DNA from: Limibacillus sp.
GTDB lineage: Bacteria; Pseudomonadota; Alphaproteobacteria; Kiloniellales; CECT-8803
DNA length: 33,383 nucleotides
Direction: 5' to 3'
Assembly (NCBI GenBank): GCA_037379885.1
Contig: JARRJC010000033.1
Location: 1 to 33,383 of the forward strand
Each line of letters starts with the position of its first letter. Position 1 is the stretch's first letter. A program made the translations under genes and the position numbers. The notes under the pieces are model-generated. The model did not search any database, was not told the DNA's origin, and saw only the letters and a list, made by a program, of their open reading frames with translations. Positions 16,047-22,998 of the stretch are shown piece by piece.

Positions 16047-17063
16047 TCAGAGAGATTTCCTGACCAGTTCCGCTCCCGCCGCCAGCGCTTGCAGCTTGCC
16101 GCGCGCGACGCTGCGGGGCAGGGGCGCAAGACCGCAGTTGGTGCAGGGGTAGATCCGCTCCGGATCGACAAACTCCATGGCCGCGCGGATCGTCTCGGCC
16201 ACCTCCTCGGGCGTCTCGATCTCCTTGGTCGCCACGTCGATGGCCCCGACCATCAGCTCCTTCTTGTCGAGCAGGCCGAGCAGCGAGAGCGGCACGCGGG
16301 AGTTCGCGCATTCGAGGGAGACCTGCTGGATCTTGCTTTCGTTCAGCACGGGAAAGGTGTCCTCGTACTGCCGCCACTCGTTCCCCAGCGTCTTCTTCCA
16401 GTCGAGGTTCGCCTGAATGCCGTAGCCGTAGCAGATGTGGACGGCCGTCTTGCATTTCAGGCCCTCGGCGGCCCGCTCCAAGGTCGCGACGCCCCAGTCC
16501 TTCACATCCTCCATGAAGACGTTGAAGGCGGGCTCGTCGAACTGAACGATATCGGCGCCCAGGGCCTCCAGCTCACGCGCCTCCTGGTTCAGGAGTTCGG
16601 CGAAAGCCATGGCCATCTCCGGGCGGCTGCCGTAGTGGTCGTCGGCGATGGTGTCGCAGATCGTCATGGGCCCCGGCAGGGTCACCTTCAGGCCCTTGGT
16701 GGCGTGGGCGCGGGTGAAGCGCACCTCTTCGCTATGGATCGGGTACTTGCGGGAGACCTTGCCGGTCACCGTCGGGACGTCCACGACGTAGCGGTTGTCG
16801 CGGATGCCCATCTGCGTCTTCTTCTGCCAGTCGATGCCTTCGATGTGCTCCAGAAAGCCATGCACGAAATGGATCCTAAACTGCTCGCCATCGGTCACGA
16901 TGTCGATGCCCGCGTCCTCCTGCTCCTTGATCCAGAGCAGGGCGGCGTCCCGCTTGGCTTCGTCCAGTTCCTCGCCGCTGAAGCGCCACTCGGCCCAAAG
17001 CTTTTCAGGCTCTGCAAGCCAGAAGGGTTTCGGCAGGCTCCCGGCGATGGTGGTGCGCAGCAT
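16047..17063 (-). CDS. stand-alone core-MetE methionine synthase (MesD-like)
   Basis: This 338-residue protein corresponds to only the C-terminal catalytic barrel of cobalamin-independent methionine synthase. The zinc and homocysteine site is intact: H209 and C211 (AVHICYGYG), E251 (SLECANS) and C310 (PCTNCGLAP), with DEPAF at 176-180. It lacks the N-terminal folate-binding half of the 750-residue MetE. The C-terminal text (VGAIDVATKEIETPEEVA, RGKLQALAAGAELVRK) resembles the folate-independent MesD group as I remember it. MesD normally works with MesX (DUF1852), but no such gene is adjacent. The methyl donor is thus uncertain. It makes methionine from homocysteine in the cytoplasm. Confidence 0.82.
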   Translation of the reverse strand: MLRTTIAGSLPKPFWLAEPEKLWAEWRFSGEELDEAKRDAALLWIKEQEDAGIDIVTDGEQFRIHFVHGFLEHIEGIDWQKKTQMGIRDNRYVVDVPTVTGKVSRKYPIHSEEVRFTRAHATKGLKVTLPGPMTICDTIADDHYGSRPEMAMAFAELLNQEARELEALGADIVQFDEPAFNVFMEDVKDWGVATLERAAEGLKCKTAVHICYGYGIQANLDWKKTLGNEWRQYEDTFPVLNESKIQQVSLECANSRVPLSLLGLLDKKELMVGAIDVATKEIETPEEVAETIRAAMEFVDPERIYPCTNCGLAPLPRSVARGKLQALAAGAELVRKSL

Positions 17064-17194
17064 GGCGTTGGTCTCCCATGAATTCCGGTGTTGGATGTTT
17101 CTTGAATCGGCACGATCTTAGCGGTCCCATCCGGCGGTGGCAAAGCGCCGGCCCAGCGGTCACAATCGCAGGGGACCGGCGATAGAGGAAAGAC

Positions 17195-17896
17195 ATGGCG
17201 CGCAGACCAGCGAGACGCTTCACGACCGCAAGAGGCTTAGTCCTGACCGCCGCCGCCTGGCTTCTCGCAGCCGGGCTCCTGGCCCCTAGCCAAGTCGACG
17301 CAGCGCCGCTTTGCTTTTCTCAGCCGACCCGCAGCCACGCGATCGAGGTCACCCTGACCTTCGAGGAGGCGAAGATCGACCGCAGCCTTTCCAAGGCCGA
17401 CCTGACCGCACGCATGGGGCAAGGCGCCGGAAGGCAAGTGCACGGTCTGCACAGCCATGGGCTAGGGCTCTCCTACCGCATCCAGCCGGCGGCAATGCCG
17501 AAGGGCGAGGGCTACTGCTTCTGGCTGGAAAGCGTGGAGCTGGAGATCACCTACGCCGCGCCAACCATCTTCGTGGCCAGTGAGCACCGGCCGAACGGCT
17601 GCAACGATCAAGCCATCCGGCAGCACGAGGCCGAGCATGAGCGCGTGGCGCGCAACACCTTCGATTACTACCGCCCGCGCTTTGCCGACCTGCTGGCGCG
17701 CGCCCGGCTGCCACACCCCAGCGCCCCGGTCTGGACCGAAGACCCGCAAGCCAAGACCGAGGAGCTCCTGGCGGAGGTTCAGGCCCTGGTGGAGCCCGAA
17801 GTCGAGAAGCTTCGCAGCCTTATGAACGAACGGCAGGCGCGGGTCGACAGCCCCACCAATTATCGCCTTACCTTGCAGCGCTGCCCCAGCTGGTGA
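17195..17896 (+). CDS. secreted DUF922 putative zinc-dependent protease
   Basis: The 233-residue product has a signal peptide (basic 1-14, hydrophobic 15-30, probable cleavage near VDAAP, 34-38). The DUF922 pattern is recognisable: a beta-rich section about 45-125, then QAIRQHEAEHERVARNTFDYY with HExxH residues H144, E145 and H148, suggesting zinc binding. Four cysteines (C40, C108, C136, C230) could form disulfides in the periplasm. RBS: AGAGGAAAG precedes ATG 17195. It is divergent from the methionine synthase gene, with 131 bases between. Proteolytic activity of this family is predicted rather than widely shown. Confidence 0.82.
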   Translation: MARRPARRFTTARGLVLTAAAWLLAAGLLAPSQVDAAPLCFSQPTRSHAIEVTLTFEEAKIDRSLSKADLTARMGQGAGRQVHGLHSHGLGLSYRIQPAAMPKGEGYCFWLESVELEITYAAPTIFVASEHRPNGCNDQAIRQHEAEHERVARNTFDYYRPRFADLLARARLPHPSAPVWTEDPQAKTEELLAEVQALVEPEVEKLRSLMNERQARVDSPTNYRLTLQRCPSW

Positions 17897-18202
17897 GGGG
17901 CGCCAAACCCGCGTTGGAGCGACGACTCTGTCGCAATTCGACAAGATTGCACCTGACGTGCGACACTGTTTTCGTCAAAGGCCCATAGGCTTTTGGAGCT
18001 GGGTGGTGTGAATTGCCATCCCTTGAGGACCTGTCCTTTCGGTTCAATTCCTGCCGATGGACTAAGGGGGGGAGCCCGGCCAGCACCGGCAAAGGCGCTG
18101 GAATAAAACCGATGAACGAGGGGCCCCGCATCGCCCATGAATAGGGTGGGTGCAGGGAAGTAAGAGCCCCGCGGATTTTTGGAACGAACAAGGGGAAGGT
18201 AA
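17897..18202. other. 306-base non-coding stretch upstream of the Usp/BCCT pair
   Basis: No supported gene lies here. Visible elements are a short perfect inverted repeat TGTCG-CAATT-CGACA (17929-17943) and several G-rich/C-rich blocks around 18060-18170. A strong Shine-Dalgarno GGGGAAGG (18191-18198) sits before the Usp start. The promoter of the Usp/BCCT unit must be in this stretch, but I could not assign -35 and -10 boxes with confidence. Confidence 0.4.
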
Positions 18203-18616
18203 ATGTTCAAGAACATCATGGTCCCGGTGGATTTGACCCACCTGGAGCATCTGGAACGTGCGTTATCTGTGGCAGCGGATCTGGCAAAACATTATGCAGC
18301 CGATCTCTACTGCGTGGGCGTAACGACCAGCATGCCGGGCCCGGTCGCCCATAATCCTTCAGAATACGCTGAAAAACTTGCCGCCTTCGCAAAGCAGGAA
18401 AGCGAGAAGCAGGGTATTGAGATCAAGGCCCAGGCCTACAGCAGCCACGACCCTGCGGTGGACCTGGACGATACCCTTATGAAGGCGGCCGGCGAACTGG
18501 GTATCGACCTCGCGGTCATGGGATCTCACCAGCCCGGCCTTCCAGAGCACATCTTCGCATCGAACGCGGGTTACCTCGCCTCACACGCCGCAATCTCCGT
18601 CTTGGTTGTGCGCTGA
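18203..18616 (+). CDS. universal stress protein (UspA family)
   Basis: The 137-residue single Usp domain begins with FKNIMVPVDLTHLEHLERAL and ends with the nucleotide-loop region VMGSHQPGLPEHIFASNAGYLASHAAISVLVVR. The ATP-binding pattern G-2X-G-9X-G(S/T) is slightly altered because Ala-Ser stands where Gly-Ser is usual. GGGGAAGG precedes the ATG. It is directly upstream of a BCCT transporter gene (45 bases). This mirrors other osmolyte transport units in which a Usp protein (for example TeaD with the ectoine TRAP transporter) modulates uptake, so an ATP-linked regulator of the transporter is a fair inference. Confidence 0.93.
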   Translation: MFKNIMVPVDLTHLEHLERALSVAADLAKHYAADLYCVGVTTSMPGPVAHNPSEYAEKLAAFAKQESEKQGIEIKAQAYSSHDPAVDLDDTLMKAAGELGIDLAVMGSHQPGLPEHIFASNAGYLASHAAISVLVVR

Positions 18617-18661
18617 GACTACCGGTAACGAAAAGCCTGAATAGCTGCAGGAGATACTCTC

Positions 18662-20275
18662 ATGAGTGATCAATCGGATCTGACCCCGGATGGGGCAGCC
18701 AATATGATCGACACCGACTACGAGATCGGTCAGGACAACATCACGACAAGTGTCGGGCCTTTCGGCCTCGACATCCACAACCCCGTCTTCTTGATCTCCG
18801 GTCTGGTGATCGTCGCCTTCGTCGTTTTGACGCTGGCGTTCCAGAACGATGTGGAACCGTTGTTCAATTCCATGCGCAGTTGGACGACCTCGACCCTGGA
18901 TTGGTTCTTCATCGGGTCGGCCAACATCTTTGTGCTCCTCTGCCTCTTCCTGATTGTCTCGCCGCTCGGCAAGGTACGGTTGGGCGGTAAGGAAGCAACG
19001 CCGGACTACTCTTATCCCGGATGGTTTGCCATGCTATTCGCGGCGGGCATGGGCATCGGCCTCATGTTCTTTGGCGTTTCGGAACCTATTTCACACTTCA
19101 CCTCCTCCTTCTCCGAGGGGGCGGGCTCGCCAGACAGCTGGGCTCCACTCAGCGGTGCGGCCGGCGATGCCGATGCGGCCCGCCGGCTCGGCATGGCGGC
19201 GACGATCTTCCACTGGGGTCTGCACCCTTGGGCGATCTACGCCATCGTGGCGCTGTCTCTCGCGCTCTTCAGCTACAACAAGGGCCTGCCGCTGACCATG
19301 CGTTCGGTTCTCTACCCGGTGTTCGGCGAGAAGGTTTGGGGCTGGCCGGGGCACATCATCGACACCCTCGCGGTCTTCGCCACGCTGTTCGGTCTCGCGA
19401 CCTCGCTAGGCTACGGCGCGGAGCAGGCCAACGCGGGTTTGGAGTTTCTCTTTGGGTTTCCGGTCTCTGACGGCTCCAAGGTGTTCCTGATCGCCGCCAT
19501 CACCGCGGTGGCCCTTCTCTCCGTGGTGGCGGGAATGGACGCCGGGGTGAAGCGCCTGTCGGAAATCAACATGGTTTTGGCCTTCCTGCTTCTGGGTTTC
19601 GTCGTGGCCGTGGGGCCGACCATCGCGATTGTGAGCGGGTTCTTCGAGAACCTGTTGGCTTACGGCGAGTACCTATTGCCGCTCTCCAATCCGGTAGGCC
19701 GTTCCGACGCCAACTTCAGTCAGGGCTGGACCTCCTTCTACTGGGCCTGGTGGATTTCCTGGTCACCCTTCGTGGGCATGTTCATCGCCCGTGTCAGCAG
19801 GGGCCGCTCTGTGCGTGAGTTCATCATCTGCGTGCTCTTGATCCCCTCGCTCGTCTGTGTGCTCTGGATGACCGCTTTCGGCGGCACTGCCATCACTCAG
19901 ATCGTCCAGGACGGGTATCAGGGCGTGGCCGACGCCGCGCTTGAGCTGAAGCTCTTCGTGATGCTGGAGCAGCTGCCCCTGGCCATGGTGACCTCGTTCA
20001 TCGGCATCGTGCTGGTGATCGTGTTCTTCGTCACCTCCTCGGACTCCGGTTCGCTGGTGATCGACACCATTACCGCCGGCGGCAAGGTCGATGCGCCTCT
20101 GCCGCAGCGGGTCTTCTGGTGCGTGTTCGAAGGGTTGGTGGCCATCGCCCTGCTGCTGGGCGGGGGTCTCGGCGCCTTGCAAGCCATGGCGGTGACAACG
20201 GGCCTGCCCTTCACTATCGTGCTCTTGCTGGGCTGCTACGCCATCATCAAGGGCCTGGCGAGCGAGCCGCGCTGA
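18662..20275 (+). CDS. BCCT family betaine/choline/carnitine-type transporter
   Basis: This 537-residue inner-membrane protein has about 12 helices. The sequence GMGIGLMFFGVSEP (from about residue 129) is the TM3 motif of sodium-coupled members such as BetP. WWISWSPFVGMFIARVSRGR is the BCCT signature with the aromatic substrate box. VTSSDSGSLVIDTI is the TM9/10 conserved segment. Substrates of the family are quaternary ammonium or sulfonium compounds, including glycine betaine, choline, carnitine and DMSP. Which one applies here cannot be read. A short N-terminal extension without a long regulatory C-terminal tail argues against BetP-like osmosensing. An intrinsic terminator follows 32 bases after the stop. 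Confidence 0.95.
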   Translation: MSDQSDLTPDGAANMIDTDYEIGQDNITTSVGPFGLDIHNPVFLISGLVIVAFVVLTLAFQNDVEPLFNSMRSWTTSTLDWFFIGSANIFVLLCLFLIVSPLGKVRLGGKEATPDYSYPGWFAMLFAAGMGIGLMFFGVSEPISHFTSSFSEGAGSPDSWAPLSGAAGDADAARRLGMAATIFHWGLHPWAIYAIVALSLALFSYNKGLPLTMRSVLYPVFGEKVWGWPGHIIDTLAVFATLFGLATSLGYGAEQANAGLEFLFGFPVSDGSKVFLIAAITAVALLSVVAGMDAGVKRLSEINMVLAFLLLGFVVAVGPTIAIVSGFFENLLAYGEYLLPLSNPVGRSDANFSQGWTSFYWAWWISWSPFVGMFIARVSRGRSVREFIICVLLIPSLVCVLWMTAFGGTAITQIVQDGYQGVADAALELKLFVMLEQLPLAMVTSFIGIVLVIVFFVTSSDSGSLVIDTITAGGKVDAPLPQRVFWCVFEGLVAIALLLGGGLGALQAMAVTTGLPFTIVLLLGCYAIIKGLASEPR

Positions 20276-20307
20276 TTTCAGCGACGGCTTGAAGCCGACA
20301 AGAAAAT

Positions 20308-20338
20308 GGGCCGGGGCTTCGCGCTCCCGGCCCTTTTT
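20308..20338 (+). terminator. rho-independent terminator after the BCCT gene
   Basis: GGGCCGGG (20308-20315) pairs perfectly with CCCGGCCC (20326-20333) across a ten-base loop and is followed by TTTTT (20334-20338). It separates the BCCT transcript from the small reading frame at 20458. Confidence 0.9.
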
Positions 20339-20384
20339 GTTGCAGCGCAGCATCCTGCAAGGCGCGCAGGCGAGCCCTGCAAGG

Positions 20385-20419
20385 ATCGCAATTGTCGCTC
20401 CCTAGGCGGCGGCTTACTT
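20385..20419 (+). promoter_or_regulatory. possible promoter for the 41-residue small protein gene
   Basis: In the 118 bases between the BCCT terminator and the small reading frame, TTGTCG (about 20391) is followed 17 bases later by TACTTA (about 20414). This resembles a weak sigma-70-type pair with correct spacing. Matches are incomplete, so this is only a candidate. Confidence 0.25.
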
Positions 20420-20457
20420 AATCGGTCATGGAGCACTCGATAGAGGAGACCGGAAAG

Positions 20458-20583
20458 ATGTCCATGATGAAGCTGTTTCGCGCTTTGACCGTGCGCGTCG
20501 CCCGTGAGGCGATCTGCAAGGTCGCGCTCACCACTCCCAGCCAGGTGAACCCCCTGATGCTGAAGGGCCTCAACATCGGCTGA
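20458..20583 (+). CDS. candidate 41-residue small basic protein
   Basis: A short frame, ATG 20458 to TGA 20583, encodes 41 residues beginning MSMMKLFRALTVRVAREA and ending LMLKGLNIG. It has a strong Shine-Dalgarno, AGAGGAG, about ten bases before the start. It is bracketed by the BCCT terminator upstream and its own intrinsic terminator 28 bases after the stop, so it looks like an independent monocistronic unit. The product is basic and amphipathic, with one Cys and no membrane helix or known domain that I recognise. It could be a true small protein or the coding part of a dual-function RNA. I cannot name a function. Confidence 0.55.
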   Translation: MSMMKLFRALTVRVAREAICKVALTTPSQVNPLMLKGLNIG

Positions 20584-20606
20584 CGCCGAGCTTGACGGCA
20601 CGAAGA

Positions 20607-20642
20607 AAAAGGGCCCGGCGCTTTGCCGGGCCCTTTTCTTTT
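20607..20642. terminator. bidirectional rho-independent terminator
   Basis: GGGCCCGGC (20611-20619) pairs with GCCGGGCCC (20625-20633) across a five-base loop. It is flanked by A residues on the left (20605-20610) and TTTTCTTTT on the right (20634-20642), so it can end the small plus-strand gene. On the minus strand it can also end ilvE, whose stop is at 20668. Confidence 0.9.
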
Positions 20643-20667
20643 CGCGTTGGCGCGATGCCGATGGGCA

Positions 20668-21579
20668 TCAAGCAGCGCTGGCGGAGGTCGAGGCGGTCAA
20701 GTCGTTGGGCCGGCGGACCAGTTCGTCGTAGGCCGTCAGCAGGTCCTTGGTGATCTCGCCCGGCGTGAAGCTCATGTCGTCGATTTGCGCCACGGGGGTG
20801 ACTTCGACGGCGGTGCCGGTCAGGAAGACCTCCTGCGTCTTGGCCAGTTCCTCGGGCATGATGGCCCGCTCGATCACCTCGTAGCCCTTCTCCTTGGCGA
20901 GCGCGATCACCGTGCGGCGGGTGATGCCGTCCAGGAAGCAGTCGGGCGTGGGCGTGTGCAGCTTGCCGTCCTGAACCAGGAAGATGTTGGCGCCGGTCGC
21001 CTCTGCGATGCGCCCGCGGTAGTCCAGCATCAGGGCGTCGTTGTAGCCCTCGGCCTCCGCCTGGTGCTTGGAGAGGGTGCAGATCATGTAGAGACCGGCG
21101 GCCTTCGATTTGGTGGGCGCGGTGTCCGGCGCGGGCCGCTTCCAGCTGGAGGTCTTCATGCGGATGCCCTTGAGGCGGGCTTCCGGCGAGAAGTAGGCGG
21201 GCCACTCCCAGGCCGCGATCGCGAGGTGGATCTTGTTGTGCTGGGCGGAGACAGCCATCATCTCGCTGCCGCGCCAGGCGACGGGGCGCACATAGCCCTC
21301 GGAGATGCCGTTCTCCTTCAGCAGCGCCTCGGTCGCCTCGTTGATCTGCTCGACCGAGTAGGGAATCTGAAAGCCCAGGACCCGCGCTGATTCGTGCAGT
21401 CTCTGGTGGTGCTCGTTCATCTTGAAGACGCGGCCGTTGTAGACGCGCTCGCCCTCGAAAACGCAAGAGGCGTAGTGGAGGCCGTGGGTGAGGACGTGGA
21501 CCTTGGCCTCGCGCCAGGGAACCATTTGCCCGTTCTGCCAGATCACGCCGTCGCGGTCGTCGAAAGGTAGCATCGCCAT
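20668..21579 (-). CDS. ilvE: branched-chain amino acid aminotransferase
   Basis: The start is at ATG 21579, preceded by AAGGAAAGAGG; a longer upstream frame is not supported. The 303-residue class IV (fold type IV) PLP enzyme has K159 in APTKSKAAGLY as the Schiff-base lysine. It also has LTHGLHYASCVFEGERVY, YVRPVAWRG, RIAEATGANIFLV and FLTGTAVEVTPV. It performs the last step of Leu, Ile and Val synthesis and the first of their breakdown, using glutamate/2-oxoglutarate. It is divergent from the MarR gene, with 195 bases between. Confidence 0.95.
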   Translation of the reverse strand: MAMLPFDDRDGVIWQNGQMVPWREAKVHVLTHGLHYASCVFEGERVYNGRVFKMNEHHQRLHESARVLGFQIPYSVEQINEATEALLKENGISEGYVRPVAWRGSEMMAVSAQHNKIHLAIAAWEWPAYFSPEARLKGIRMKTSSWKRPAPDTAPTKSKAAGLYMICTLSKHQAEAEGYNDALMLDYRGRIAEATGANIFLVQDGKLHTPTPDCFLDGITRRTVIALAKEKGYEVIERAIMPEELAKTQEVFLTGTAVEVTPVAQIDDMSFTPGEITKDLLTAYDELVRRPNDLTASTSASAA

Positions 21580-21716
21580 GGCTTGTCGCCTCTTTCCTTC
21601 ATGGGGTCCCTCGGCTAGCGTTCTAACCAGGCGGGGGACGCTGTCGTTTCCTCGCTGCAGCCTAAAGGCCCAAAAGGGCAAATGGCTACGATACTGTCGC
21701 TACCGAGGGCAAGTTT

Positions 21717-21752
21717 GTTACTTTCTTTCGATAGCTTGAGCTTGTAAGTAAC
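21717..21752. promoter_or_regulatory. candidate MarR operator in the ilvE/petP intergenic region
   Basis: A perfect seven-base inverted repeat, GTTACTT (21717-21723) and AAGTAAC (21746-21752), lies within a 36-base AT-rich stretch and ends 22 bases before the MarR start codon. An inner CTTGAGCTTG repeat-like core is present. MarR proteins often bind such inverted repeats over their own promoter, so autoregulation is plausible. It could also be a binding site for another factor controlling ilvE. Confidence 0.35.
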
Positions 21753-21774
21753 ATCGCGAAGAAAATATGTCAAC

Positions 21775-22251
21775 ATGGCTGACGTAAAAACCGGACCCAA
21801 TCCACTTTTCCTGCGCGAGCAGGAACTGCGCGAGGCGATCGAGCTTCTGTTTTTCGCCTACCGCGATTTCACCGGCGAGCCGGACCGGGTCCTTGCGCGC
21901 TACAACTTCGGGCGGGCGCACCACCGGGTGATCTATTTCGTCGGGCGCAATCCGGGGATCACGGTCAGCGATCTGCTGCGCATCCTGGCGATCACCAAGC
22001 AGTCCCTCTCCCGCGTGCTCAGCCAACTGGTGGACGAGGGCTTCGTGGTGCAGCGCCAGGACAGCGAGGACCGCCGCCGCCGCCTCCTGACGCTGACAGA
22101 GAAGGGCCGCTCCCTGGAGCGCGACCTGACGGAGCGGCAGATGGCGCGCATCGCCCGCGCCTATCGGGAGGCGGGCCCGGAGGCGGTGGCCGGCTTCAAG
22201 CGTGTTCTGCTCGGGATCATCGACGAGCAGAACCGGCGCTTTCTCGACTGA
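21775..22251 (+). CDS. petP: MarR family regulator (PetP-like)
   Basis: The 158-residue winged-helix protein has the MarR core: RAHHRVIYFVGRNPGITVSDLLRILAITKQSLSRVLSQLVDEGFVVQRQDSEDRRRRLLTLTEKG. The recognition helix is about residues 72-86 and the DxRxR wing about 97-102. The protein and its position eight bases before an OmpR-type response regulator match the petP-petR pair known from Rhodobacter and other alphaproteobacteria. The symbol is assigned from that pairing. No pet (cytochrome bc1) genes are in the window. Confidence 0.85.
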   Translation: MADVKTGPNPLFLREQELREAIELLFFAYRDFTGEPDRVLARYNFGRAHHRVIYFVGRNPGITVSDLLRILAITKQSLSRVLSQLVDEGFVVQRQDSEDRRRRLLTLTEKGRSLERDLTERQMARIARAYREAGPEAVAGFKRVLLGIIDEQNRRFLD

Positions 22252-22259
22252 GCGCCGCG

Positions 22260-22949
22260 ATGCAGGAGGAACAACCGCACATACTGGTGGTCGACGACGA
22301 CACCCGCCTGCGCGACCTCCTGAAGAAGTACCTGAGCGAGCAGGGCTTCCGCGTCACCACGGCGGCCAACGCGGAGGAGGCGCGCGCCAAGCTGCGCTCG
22401 CTCGCCTTCGACCTTCTGGTCCTGGACATCATGATGCCCGGCGAGGACGGTCTCGCCCTCACCAGCAGCCTGCGCGAGGTCAGCGAGGTGCCGATCCTGC
22501 TCTTGACCGCCCGCGACGACGTGGCGGACCGCATCGAGGGGCTGGAGCACGGCGCCGACGACTATCTCTCCAAGCCCTTCGAGCCGCGCGAGCTGGTCCT
22601 GCGCATCAAGGCGGTCCTGCGGCGTCTGGCCGCCGTGGCTGAAACCCAGCCGCCGGGAGAAGTGACCTTCGGCGAGTTCAGCTTCGATCTCGCGCGTTCA
22701 GAGTTGCGCCGCGGAGAAAAGCACGTCTACCTGACCTCGGCGGAGGCGACCCTTCTGAAGGCCTTGGCCGAACAGGCCGGCGTGGCGGTCAGCCGGGACC
22801 GGCTGGGCGAGAAGACGGGCGCCAGCGCCAGCGTTCGCACCGTCGACGTTCAGATCACGCGGCTGCGCAAGAAGATCGAGGAGAATCCCAAATATCCGCG
22901 CTACCTACAGACGGCGCGGGGCATAGGCTATATCCTGATGCCGGATTGA
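22260..22949 (+). CDS. petR: OmpR-type response regulator (PetR-like)
   Basis: The 229-residue product has an N-terminal receiver domain (VVDDDTRLRDLLKKYLSEQGF, phospho-acceptor D56 in VLDIMMPGEDG, LLLTARDD, YLSKPFEPRELVLRI). A C-terminal winged-helix DNA-binding domain (about 135-229, TSAEATLLKALAEQAGVAVSRDRL, RTVDVQITRLRKKIEENPKYPRYLQTARGIGY) follows. It controls transcription when phosphorylated, most likely by the histidine kinase 49 bases downstream. It follows petP by eight bases. PetR is reported as essential in Rhodobacter capsulatus, which would fit conservation of this arrangement (family knowledge). Confidence 0.92.
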   Translation: MQEEQPHILVVDDDTRLRDLLKKYLSEQGFRVTTAANAEEARAKLRSLAFDLLVLDIMMPGEDGLALTSSLREVSEVPILLLTARDDVADRIEGLEHGADDYLSKPFEPRELVLRIKAVLRRLAAVAETQPPGEVTFGEFSFDLARSELRRGEKHVYLTSAEATLLKALAEQAGVAVSRDRLGEKTGASASVRTVDVQITRLRKKIEENPKYPRYLQTARGIGYILMPD

Positions 22950-22998
22950 AGGGTGGCCTCCCGATAAGTGAGAGGTCCCTCCAGCAGAGCGGAGCGGC

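Noticed and set aside
17860-18219. 119-codon minus-strand frame in the gap before the Usp gene
   Set aside because: No domain, no RBS, overlaps ends of two real genes and reads as random composition.
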